A stretch of 64,000 nt of DNA from positions 1 to 64,000 of the forward strand of contig CAVNZM010000005.1 in NCBI GenBank assembly GCA_963693365.1, written 5' to 3'. The DNA comes from Amoebidium appalachense. Lineage: Eukaryota > Ichthyosporea. Position 1 is the stretch's first letter. Each line of letters begins with the position of its first letter. The translations under genes were made by a program, and so were the position numbers. This document shows positions 43,640 to 56,070 of this stretch, in pieces. Under the pieces are notes generated by a model. That model was not told where the DNA came from. It did no database searches and was given only the letters and a program-made list of their open reading frames with translations.

Positions 43640-46600
43640 TTACTGGGTAGCCCTCCTGCCACATCTCCAGTGCAGGGCTGCAGCAGTCAGGGCCCTCACA
43701 GCCACCCCCAGCAGCAGCAGGGCCACCACACACAGCCCATAGTGCCCCATGCTGAAACCGGCCCAGCTCACGTAGTGCAGTGTGGGGCCTGTGGAAGATG
43801 GGGTCAGATTGCATGGCCAGGGAGATATGAAATGGTGCAGGTATGCATGTGGTATGTGGCTGTATGGATGCAGGTATGCATGTGGTATGTGGCGGTAGGG
43901 ATGCAGGTATGCATGTGGTATGTGGCTGTATGGATGCTGGTATGCATGTGGTATGTGGCTGTATGGATGCAGGTATGCATGTGGTATGTGGCGGTAGGGA
44001 TGCAGGTGTGCATGTGGTATGTGGCTGTATGGATGCTGGTATGCATGTGGTATGTGGCTGTATGGATGCTGGTATGCATGTGGTATGTGGCGGTATGGAT
44101 GCAGGTATGCATGTGGTATGTGGCTGTATGGATACAGGTATGCATGTGGTATGTGGCTGTAGGGATGCAGGTATGCATGTGGTGTGTGGCGTTCTGGGTG
44201 CTCGGCTTTGTGGGTGATGTGTCCCAGCATGCATGTTTGCATGTTGGTATAAGCGTGTATGTCGGCAGTTGATATTTTGACATTATTTTGGTATTCTGAG
44301 TCAGTATCCATGCATGAACTCCATAAGCTTGTGGAAAGGGGGAACAAGAGGGGGGGGGGGGGGGGGGGGGGGGTATGTCACCAGTAAAAGCAGTCTCCGG
44401 ATCAACGTATACAGCCACCTCCCTCACAAAGAGGGCCTCACTCGAGTAGCGTGCAAACGACAGGTCCTGCATGGGGTAGTTTGTAGGGGGGGGACGGGGG
44501 GGGGGAGGGGGGTCCAGGAGGTAGTGGGGAGAGAGAAGGGGGGGGGGGGGGGATGGGGGGTTTTGAATGTGTCAAAAAGTACGAAGTACACAAGAACAAA
44601 CGGATAACACGATGCAGAATGAAAGCCATGCATAAAGAGTATGCATAATAAGCAGAGCCCATCCTCAGGGGGGGCCACGTCATCCACAGTACCCGAGTTT
44701 CGACCTATTCCCCTCGTTAACGAAACCCAACTCAGATACTGTTTCACTTGAACATGAGTAGGTCACCCGTCTTGATCAGAGACGAGCAGTTTTGCTTATG
44801 CAGGCAAGGGCAGTGGGAAAGGCCGGGGGTTAAAGTTGCAGCAGTAAGCAGAAGCAAGAAAAATATAGATAGGAACTCAGGAGACGGGGCTTCTAGGAAG
44901 CTCCCCCGTCGATACCTAAGTCGATACTTCCTGGGGGGGGGGGGGAGGGGGGGGGGGGGGGACCGAGGGGGATTCAGGGGTGTGTCTTTGTGAGTTTCTT
45001 GGAGAAAGGGTCGTCTATGCTGTGTAATTGGCCCTGTATCATTGTGCTGCCTGTCCTGCCTGTCCTTGGGTGTGCATTTGTATCTAAAGGTGGGTGGGTG
45101 AGTGGGTGTACCTTGGTGTGGGTGGGTGGGTGGGTGTGGGCTTGTGGCCGGGTGTGGGTGGGTGAGTGTGTGTGTGCGTGTGTGCATGGTTGCAAACGTG
45201 TGTCTATGTGTCCAAATGTGTATGCGAGTGAGTGCCTGGTGTGGACATCCAATTATCCACCCTTTTCCTTTTTAGGGGTCACATGATCAGGGCCACACAC
45301 CCACAGCACTCTGGCCACACTGAAGCTGCTGTGCACGTGGCTGAGGGTTGGGGCCAGGCCAGAGCACACACACATGGCAAACACCACCAGCACCCCAACA
45401 ACACCCGCACTGTCACTGGGGGGAGGGGGGGGGGGGGGGTTAGTCCGGAGTGCCAGGTGAGGGGTGCGCTTGAAGAGGAGGGGTGTGAGTTAGGAGTGCA
45501 TGTGTGTCAAGAGGGTCTGTGTTAGTATGTGCATCATGAGGCCACACCCAACATCTTTTGCTCTGCACACACTGCCGTGCACACCACGTATCTTCCCACT
45601 GGGCACAAACAGCAACCACAACACCTAAGCTTATAGGTAGGTTGCAGTGTCTTCTTACTATGGGGTGGATACGGACGTATCCGCCGGTGGCGCCACGAGG
45701 CAGCATAGCAGCCGTGGTGCTGCCTGTAAGTGGCATGAATTTATATGTATGTATGTATATTTATATGATAATCATATTTATAATCATATATATTTGCTCC
45801 ATATTCAGATTTCATAACATATTCATGAATTTTATATAATCTTCTCACACTATTACCGCTTCGCAACGATTTTGGAATTTGGCGCAGTGGCTCAAATCAA
45901 TCAAGCCAGCCAATCAGACAACAGGAAACTTTGGTCCCGCGGCCCGGTGCCGATGTCGCCACCGGCGGATACGTGCGTATCCACCCCATAGTCACGTGCT
46001 GGCACAAACACGTGCAGACAGGAATGCATGCTCCTATTCACATGCGCCAACGACTAACCCCCCACCCCACCTCTCTTTTCTTTTTTTTGCCTTTTCTTTA
46101 TCCTTTTTCTTCCTGTCTCTCCGTTGATCTTTTTCCCCCACGGGAGAAGAGAGGGGGGGGAACCCTTTTTAGAGCGAGGATGGATGAAGCATAGAGCAGG
46201 GGTTGGGGATGGGTTCGAGAGATTGAGGTTTCTCCGCGGGGGGTGGGGGGGCGGCAGCATACATGTGTGTGAGCACGGACACCAGGTAGCCCAGGCCCCA
46301 TGCAGCAAACTCCACAGCCACAAGCACACCCAGCAGGGGCCCAAAGGGCTGGCTGGGCTGGAACATGCACGTGAAGATGGACCCAAACACCACCGCACCA
46401 AGCACAATGAACGGCAGCTCGGCTAGCGCCTGGGGACATGGGGGTATGAGAGTGGTTGGAGTCAAGAGGGTGGCATGGCACACGGTGAGACGGTGCACCG
46501 ACCACACGTGCTGGCACAAGACTGTATGTGCCTGGGCCTGTGGGGGTCTGTTGCCTGTGTTTGGACTTGTGCATGGCCATCGTTCTATATTAGTGCACGT

Positions 46601-48568
46601 GCCACGTGGTCTAGTGCATCTGCTCTGGTGCACGTGCATCTGCTCTGGTGCATGCAGGCATGTGGCTGGGCATACCATGCAGCACGCACCTTGCCCATGA
46701 AGTATGCGGTGGTGTGTGTGCCCGTGGCAGCCTCCCTTGCAAGGACGGGCAGCTCATCCCCCAGTGTGTGCACACTTGCTGCTATTGCACTGGCCCCTAG
46801 TGCCAGGTTGGCAAAGAACAGTGCGTTGAAGAGGGACTCGGAGAGCAGAGGGGTGGACGTGCAGAGGGGCAGGATGGCCTGGGGGGTTGAAGGGTCGGGG
46901 GTTAGTTGGGGTAAAGGGAGAGGAATGGAAGGTGAGGTATCAGACCAGGAAAGAAGGGGGGAGGCGGGGGGGGGGGGGGGGGGGGGGAATAGACAGGAGT
47001 GGTGGGAGGAGTTTGAGACCGGTCGAACGGGGGGGAGGACCAATTGATGCTAACCATCACTGTGCAAGTGCAAATCAAAGAAGGACTGGGTATGCACGTC
47101 AGGAGACATGGTGGGTGGCATGTCAGAGCAATGCCGGATAGGCAATTATGGGTTGTAACATGGACCAAGTGCGAATCTCAGCTGCGTGATCAATGCAATA
47201 TGGGTGTGTGGGTCGGACAGGAACGATATGTGTTGCGACCATGGGTGGGTAGGCAAAGGGAAGAATAGCCACAGAGAAATGCCGCGTGGGTAACTGGCAA
47301 GTTGGCCCCGTGTTGTTCCTTTCGTTGGTGGTTTTATCGAAAGGGAAGGAGGGTTACCAGGGGGCAGAATTTGGCCAAGTCTGCAGGCAGGGGGGGGATC
47401 CAATGCTGGAACATGGTGTTGCCCACAAACCCTGGGGGGAGGTGTGAGCACAGGCAGGGCCACAGAGGTAACACAGGTGGGTGGGGGCTACAGGGCACAG
47501 GGTGTGTCATGTATCTGCCTGCAGCAAAGGAGGGGGGGGGGGGGGGTGCACGTGTAGGGGTGTGTGGTTGTGGAACTCTGTGAGTGTGTGAGAGAGGGTG
47601 TGTGTGCATGCGTGTGTGTATGCGTGAAGGCATGTGTGTGTGCATGTGTGTGTACGTGTGTAGGGGTGAGTGTGTGCAGGGGCGCGGGCGTGTGTGTGTG
47701 TGTGCGCGCGCACACCCGTGTGGGTGTGTGGGTGCACGTGCGTGCCTTTTTGTGTCAAGAGCATCTGGTGTGTGATTCTTTGTGTGTATACAAAGGCATG
47801 GGGCAGTAGGGGCATATGGAGCAATCGTGGGGGCATGCACGTGCGGCTTTAAGAACATCAACTGTGTGCGGCCGTGTCACTCTCGCGTGTGCGTGTGCGT
47901 CATGTCGCCTTCAACCTCCTTAGCACGCCGGGGTGTGACATCTGTGAAGAGAGGAGGAAGTGGAACTTCGGCTTGGAGGGGGGGGGGGGAGGGGGGGGGG
48001 GGGGGGGGTATATGCACACCGACACCAAGGGCGATGGCGGCGATTGCATGGACAAGCAGGAAGAGACGCAGAGACTTTGGGTCCCGATACTTCTGCTGCA
48101 GCTGCAGGGGGGGGGTTGGGTTGGTGTGAGTTTGCAGTTTGCGGGAACTTGAATTGACGATAGTTGGGGTAGTAAGGGCCTAAACGAACCTAGTAGCAAA
48201 GGGGGCATGGGCTGATTGAGGGCATATGGCATGAAGGGGAGTGCAAGAAGGGTGGGTTGTGAGTGGGGAAAGTAACGAATGAGCACAGCGGAGACAGAAA
48301 GAGAGGGGGAGGGGGAGGGGTGGAGGGGGGAGGGGGGAGAGGGAGAGAGAGAGTGGGAGAGAGGGGGAGAGAGAGAGCGAGTGTCTGTGTGTGTGTGTGC
48401 TTGGGGAGGGGGGGGGGGAGGGGGGGGGGGGGGGGGAGGTAGAATGTGTAGAGTTATCAAAGGAACATTTGCGGCATCCATGCAAGTGTGCAGGTTTGTT
48501 TGCAGCAGACGGGCTGTGTTTCAACCAACAGAGGATCGGCACAATACGGGTAATGTATTTTAGGTGTT

Positions 48569-48613
<45 letters not shown>

Positions 48614-49237
48614 TGGCTACCTGTCTGTGTGCGCAGTGCAGCACCTGCCAGCCATAGCTTACACCCTGCAGACACACATCAGTCCCACGTGCACACACAC
48701 ACTGACACATGTGCACGTGCACACACACACTGACACAAATGCACGTGCACACACACACTGACACATGTGCACGTGCTAACACGTGTGCATGCACACAGAC
48801 TTTTTTCTTTCCACTTGTTTCTGGAAACAAGAGACAAGGTAGGAAGGTGTGTATGTGTGTGTGTGTGTATGTGGGTGTGGGTGTGTGGGTGTGTGGGTGG
48901 GTGTGTGTGTGTTTGTGTGTGTGTGTGCACGTGTGTGTGCACGTGTGTGTGCACGTGTGTGTGCACGTGTGTGTGCGTGCATGCGTGCATTCGTGCGTGT
49001 TTTTCACACTTGAGTGGTGTGGTTGTGGGAGGGAGGATGGGAGGCTGGAGGAGGAGAGAAAGAAGTGGCCAAGGAGAATGGGGGACACGGAACTTTTCAT
49101 GTAAATGAAAATGGGGAATGCTTAAGAAGTGGATAGGCAGATGCGAGAATGATGGGAAAAACTCGTCCACGAAGGCAAGCCACGTGACCACCTGCAGACA
49201 TCATGCATCTACAGATATGCCTCCCCCCCCCCCCCCC

Positions 49238-49288
<51 letters not shown>

Positions 49289-49427
49289 CCCCCGTGCCAG
49301 AGCATGCACCTTGAGCACCTTAAGCACACATGCACATGTGAGGTCTCTTTTTTTTCTTTTTAATTCTTATTCTTAACACTTTTCATGTTAATATTTTAAA
49401 TTATTTATTGTTTTTTCTTTTCTTTTC

Positions 49428-49481
<54 letters not shown>

Positions 49482-49675
49482 GAGGTTAATGTGCACACAC
49501 GTTGACCATCCCGCCTGGGCACCAGACCATGGCCCATTCCACAGCCTTCCATAACCCCTCCTTACCCTCGGTGTGCACAGTCGAGGCAAACCCCTTATCA
49601 GCTCCTTTACTTGCCTTCGTGGACTCAAGCGCGAAAAACACGCACGGATGCACACACGCACGCACGCGCGCGCGC

Positions 49676-49710
<35 letters not shown>

Positions 49711-50286
49711 CACCTTGATGCTGCCTTGTGTTTGGTCACTTGCTGGGGCCTGAAGTGCCGTAGTCAGTGCATATGCACGGCTCCCGGGGCCTATAGGGTT
49801 TGTAAGAGGGGGTGAGGTGTGTGTGTGGGAAGGAGGGGGCGCTGGGGGGGGGGGGGGGGGGGGGGGGAGGGAATGGGTCACGCTCTGTGTGGGCAGAGGG
49901 ATGCCTTTGCATGTGCGCCCGTGTGCATGTCGGTGCACGTGCATGGACATGTGTGTGCCGTGTGTGTGTATGGTTGTGACCGTGCCTGTGCATGTACGTG
50001 CGTGTTGAATCTGCATGCACATCTATGTACGTGCATGCACACAGTCTGCACGTGCATGCACGTGGGTGTCTGTGCACGTGCATGCACATGGGGGTCTCTG
50101 AGTAATTTACAATGTCACTCAAAGCCATCAGAAATTTGCCGGTAAGGGGCGGGGTAGAGGGAAAATCCAAGGGCCTTTTGGGGGGGGGGGGGGGGGGGGG
50201 GGTTGCATTGACGGACCATCCTGCACGCTGCGTGTGTGCTGGTGCCAGCGCATGCAGAGACCATCCGTAGTCACGAGGGCACCGGT
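43640..50286 (-). CDS. ABCG: ABCG exons for linker and six-helix membrane domain
   Basis: Exons: 50217-50286 and 49714-49790 (linker), a possible exon within about 49500-49630 ([12 protein letters not shown]...), 48621-48665 ([13 protein letters not shown]), 48020-48101 ([20 protein letters not shown]), 47358-47431, 46690-46878 ([20 protein letters not shown], later AYFMGK), 46263-46429 ([17 protein letters not shown] ... [12 protein letters not shown]), 45301-45415 ([20 protein letters not shown]), 44382-44466 ([17 protein letters not shown]), 43640-43788 ([17 protein letters not shown], stop). The [11 protein letters not shown] block is the conserved ABCG segment before the last helix. Confidence 0.87.
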
Positions 50287-50810
50287 CTGGGCAGGTGTCG
50301 GTCAGTGGCCAAATATGGAAGGTGCCCACAGCACCTCACACCTTTGTCTAAGCACACAAAAGCATGGCCGTTCACACCACACACAAAACCAAAACCCGGC
50401 CCCCCAAAAATACCAGAGCCCCCCCCCTCCCCTCCCCCCCACATAACCCTCCCTTCCCCCCTCTAGCACATATAGGCCGACCCGTACAAACATACACACG
50501 ACCAGAGCTGACAGGCACACCCACACCCACACATGTACACATGCACGTACACCAGAGCAATCGGCAGGCACCATCCACCCCAACCCCCCGCCCACATGCA
50601 CCACGCACCTAATCATTCCCTACACACACACACATATGCCCTTGCTTTCTCTGCTTGCCTTCCCTCATGCACTCATTCACTCAATTCCTCCTCCCTTCCC
50701 CCTCCCCGCCACACACACATCCACCAACCCACCGATCCCTGTCCGCCCCTCCCTCTCCCCTCCCCCCCTCTCCACCCTCCCCCCCCTCCCCCCTCCCCCC
50801 TCTCCCCCCC

Positions 50811-50841
<31 letters not shown>

Positions 50842-51597
50842 ACACCGCACCTCTGCCCGTGCCTTGCCGCTGACAAAGTCCAGCAATTGGTCTGCCGGGT
50901 TGCTGCCTGCCTGCCCTCTGAGCCCAAGCCTGCGTGGTGACGTCAGTGGGCTGGGGGGGTGGGCTCGGTTTGGCCACCTGTCCTCCACATATGCCCCCAG
51001 GCACACCCGCTACCCACACACATATTCCCACACTGCCCTTCATGTGCTACGAGCACCAAAATAGATATCCTCGTAGGACAAGACACCAATGGGTAAGACA
51101 TAATTACCCCCCTGCCCACATGCACAGAGATCCACACCAGCTATGCACATGCACAACCCCACCGTCTACTTGCTGCCTCTTGCATCCAGCGAACCGACCT
51201 CTTCAACTGCTGCAGTATGTCTCCTTCCCTCCCTTCCCCCCGCATCACATCACAATGTGTGCACATCTGCCCTCCCTTCCCTGCACTCCCGGGCCTTTGC
51301 ACTGCTCTCTCACCGGTGCCTTGCAAAGTAAAAACACAAGAGATGCTGCTTTATACACCCTCGGCACAACCATTACTCTTCTCCTTCCTCAGCCCCATCA
51401 CACCACAAGCTATCCAGGGAATACACGCACTCGTGCATGCAAGCACGAGCACAAACACACACACACACACGAACACGCGCACCCCCTCCCCTCCCTCTCC
51501 CTGCCCTCAGCCCCCCCCCATCACCCCCCCACCCTCCCCCCCTCCACCCCCTTCCCCCTCCCCCCCCCCCCCCCCCCCCCCCCCCCCTCGCCCCCCC

Positions 51598-51628
<31 letters not shown>

Positions 51629-52148
51629 ACTTTGCGAAGTAGGGCATGGCACCATCCACAGGGCCCAGATATGCCGTGCTGCCCCCCTAGCCAGTAGAAG
51701 TAGCTCATCCAGCATAGTGAAGATCTCAGAGCTGGGGGGTGGCTGGTGAGATGGAGAGGGTGCACCGTGTGTAACCCATACACAAAAGAAGGGGTCGCCC
51801 TAGATTAAGTTGTCTCTCAGATGACAAACACACGCCTGCACATGCACATGCACACAAGCACACAAGGCCCCTACCGTGGCTGGTGCAGCACGGCCACCAC
51901 CGTTCTTCCACTGGCTGCCACCCTCTGCAGGCACCGCACACAGTCCAATGCTGATTGGCTGTCTAGCCCCGTGGTCGGCTCGTCCAGAAACAGAAGGGAA
52001 GGGTTGCCCTGGGGGCGTTATTGGGTTACACATAGGCCAGGGGGAGGACGCATGCAGGTAGGGGGGGAAGGGGGGGGGGGGGGGGGGGGTATACACACCA
52101 CGAGCTCCATGGCAATGGACAGACGTTTCCGCTGGCCTCCGCTAATGC

Positions 52149-52228
<80 letters not shown>

Positions 52229-52265
52229 AGTGTGTGTGTGCGTGCGCGCACGCGCGTGTGTGTGT

Positions 52266-52326
<61 letters not shown>

Positions 52327-52362
52327 TGTGTATGAGTGTGAGTGTGTGTGCGCGCGCGCGTG

Positions 52363-52394
<32 letters not shown>

Positions 52395-53048
52395 CGTGCG
52401 TGTGTGTGTGTGTGCGCGCGCGCGCGTGTATGCATGTATGTGCCATCTGTGTGTGCGTGTGTGTGTGTGTGTGCGTGTGTTCGCGTGCCCACACGTGTGG
52501 GTGTGGGTGTGGGTGGGTGTGTTTTTGTGTGTGTGCAAGTGCTAAGGTGTGTATGCGTGTCTGTGTGTGCAGTGTGCATGTGTGCCTGTATGTGTGTCTG
52601 CGTGTGTGTGTGTGCAAGGTTGACTGTGTGTGATGCGTGTGTGAATGTACTATATGCATATATGTATGAGCTCTGTGAGTATGTGTGTACGTGTCCGGAC
52701 ATGCATGTGACGCTGCAGCGCTGTGCTGCGCAGATGCAAAATGAAGGCGGCTTATGTCCAGACATTCTAATGCTTTTGTGTTTAGATAACTTGTGATATA
52801 TTCAGGTTTGCATGCTCTGGTACCCCGTTATCCACATGCATGCAACCTATGGAGCACCTGTGCACATGCATGCACTATGGTGGCCGCTAACACATAAACA
52901 CCTGGGTTCCTTCCTTCATACCCACAATACGGACATGCACACACGCACACGTGCACGCACACGCACACGCACACACCCATGCACACGCACCCACGCATGC
53001 ACGAGCACACGCACACGCACACGCACACGCACACGCACATGCACACAC

Positions 53049-53092
<44 letters not shown>

Positions 53093-53258
53093 ACGCACAC
53101 GCACACGCACACGCACACGCACACGCACATGCACATGCACGAGCACACACACACGCACAGGCACACGCACACGCACACGCACACGCACACGCACACGCAC
53201 ACGCACACGCACACGCACACGCACACGCACACGCACACGCACACGCACACGCACACGC

Positions 53259-53347
<89 letters not shown>

Positions 53348-53752
53348 TGCACGAGCACACACACACACACACCGCACACGCACGCGCACACGCACGCGCA
53401 CACGCACACGCACACGCACACGCACACGCACACAGGGTTTCACACACACACGCACACACGCACACGCGCATACACATACACATACACGCACACACATACA
53501 CATACACATACACGCACACACACACACACGCACACGCACGCGCACACGCACACGCACACGCACACACACACGCACGCGCACGCGCACACGCACACGCACA
53601 CGCACACACACACGCACACACACGCACGCACACGCACACACACACACACGCGCGCGCACGCACACACACACGCACACACACACGCGCACGCGCACACACA
53701 CGCGTGACACACACACGCACACACACGCGCACGCGCACACACACACACGCAC

Positions 53753-53799
<47 letters not shown>

Positions 53800-55978
53800 T
53801 GCACGAGCACACACACATACACACACACACACACACGCACACACACACACATACACCCACGCATGCACCAGCACACGCACACGCACACGCACACACGCAC
53901 GCACACACACACACATACACCCACGCGTGCACGAGCACACGCACACGCACACGCACACGCACACACACACACACGCACCCACGCACCTACGCATGCACGA
54001 GCGCGCACGCGCACGCGCACGCGCACGCGCACGCACACGCACACGCACACGCACACGCACACGCACACGCACACGCACACGCACACGCACATGCACACAC
54101 ACACACGCACACGCACACGCACGTACGTGTGTACTCATCGCCCACCACGGTGTGCCTCACCGCCCACAGGCCCATCTGTCGGGCCACTGCCTCCACCTGC
54201 TGCCGCCTGGCTGCTGCCCCCCAGCTGCCTGGCAGCCGCATGCAGGCACTGGGGAGGTAGGTGGGTGAGTGTGCCACATGTGCATAGAAGGATGGCAAAA
54301 GTGGGGGGAGGGAGGGGGGGGGGGGGGGGGGGGGGGATGTGTGTGATTGCATCACATATGAAGGATGAAAGGATGAGCTTGGGCCAGGGATAGCACCATA
54401 GATGTGTGAAAGCATCTAGTAGGATCCATTCTCCCGAGGGTGGTAATCTGCATCACATGCAACTTAACCCCCACTGCCACCAGCCCCTTTGCCTGCTGAC
54501 ACCAAATAAATCAGTCCAATCACCATCTATGCAATCGGCAGGCCCAGGGTTCCTCAGTGGATTAGGAGTTAATGATCATGGGTCAGAGGGAGAGGGGGGG
54601 GGAAGGGGGGGGGGGGGGAGGGGGGAGGGGGGGAGGGGGGGGGGAGGGGGGGGGGGGGGGGGGGGGGGTTGGAAATGGGCCGTTACCTGTGGTTGAGAAC
54701 CTCCCACACAGTCAGTGTGCGGATCATCGTGTCATCCTGCGGCACTGTGCACACAGTGAGTTGAAGCGTGTGCACACAGTGAGTTAGAAAGTGTGCACAC
54801 TGCGAGTTAGAGGTTGTGGAGACGTACACAGTGAGTTGGGGCATGTGCACACAGTGAATTGGAAAGTGAGGGTATGCACACAGTCAGTTAAAAGGTGAGG
54901 GTGTGCACACAGCGGGAAAGAAGGTGAGGGTGTGCAAAGAGTGAGTTAAAAGGTGAAGGCGTGCACACAGTGTTTAGAAGTTGAGGGTGTGCAAAGAGTG
55001 AGTTAAAAGGTGAAGGCGTGCACACAGTGTTTAGAGGTTGAGGGTGTGCAAACAGTGTTTAGAAGGTGAGGGTGTGCAAAGAGTGAGTTAAAAGGTGAAG
55101 GCGTGCACACAGTGTTTAGAAGTTGAGGGTGTGCAAACAGTGTTTAGAAGGTGAGGGTGTGCAAAGAGTGAGCTAAAAGGTGAAGGCGTGCACACAGTGT
55201 TTAGAAGTTAGGGGTGTGCAAACAGTGTTTAGAAGGTGAGGGTGTGCAAAGAGTGAGTTAAAAGGTGAAGGCGTGCACACAGTGTTTAGTTGAGGGTGTG
55301 CAAACAGTGTTTAGAAGGTAAGGGTGTGCAAAGAATGAGTTAAAAGGTGAAGGCGTGCACACAGTGTTTAGTTGAGGGTGTGCAAACTGTGTTTAGAAGG
55401 TGAGGGTGTGCAAAGAGTGAGTTAAAAGGTGAAGGCGTGCACACAGTGTTTAGTTGAGGGTGTGCAAACAGTGTTTAGAAGGTGAGGGTGTGCACACAGT
55501 GAGTTAAAAATTGAGGGTGTGCGTGAGGGTTTGGGTGCCACATAGTGAGTTAGTGGGTGTGGGCTGTGCACACAGTGAATTGATAGGTGCAGTGTAGGCT
55601 GCGCATATCATTGCCGGCCAGGTAATGTGTGGATAGACGTACCAAAGCCAATGACGTGCCGGTAGGCAGACAGGGGGGAGGGTTTGCCGTTGACAAGAAT
55701 CACACCGCCACTGGGTGTGAGCCATCCTGCAAGAGGGGGAGGTGGAGGATGGTCAGATGACGTGAACCCACAAAGGCATATTGCGTTTGCACACCCCGCA
55801 GTGGTCCCCTTGTGGGCCCTCCCTGCCGATACAACACAAGCCCAGGCACATATGCTGCCCCGAGACAACAAGGCACCCAACCACAGGGAATAGTGCAAGA
55901 GTGGCTCAGGGCATGTAGGATGCACGCATACGAACAGCCTTACACACTAACACATGCAGGCAGGCAGGCAGGCAGGAG

Positions 55979-56070
<92 letters not shown>

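Noticed and set aside
44744-45187. Hydrophobic frame ([15 protein letters not shown]...) on the minus strand
   Set aside because: The exons on either side (45301-45415 and 44382-44466) join in phase without it and read through a conserved ABCG block.
47917-47944. Possible mini-exon DVTPRRAKE on the minus strand
   Set aside because: Its phase does not connect to the exon at 47358-47431, while the direct join from 48020 does.
49080-49191. Possible ABCG exon [12 protein letters not shown] on the minus strand
   Set aside because: Good acceptor but no donor before ordinary non-coding sequence, and it shares words with an inverted segment near 49605, suggesting repeat origin.
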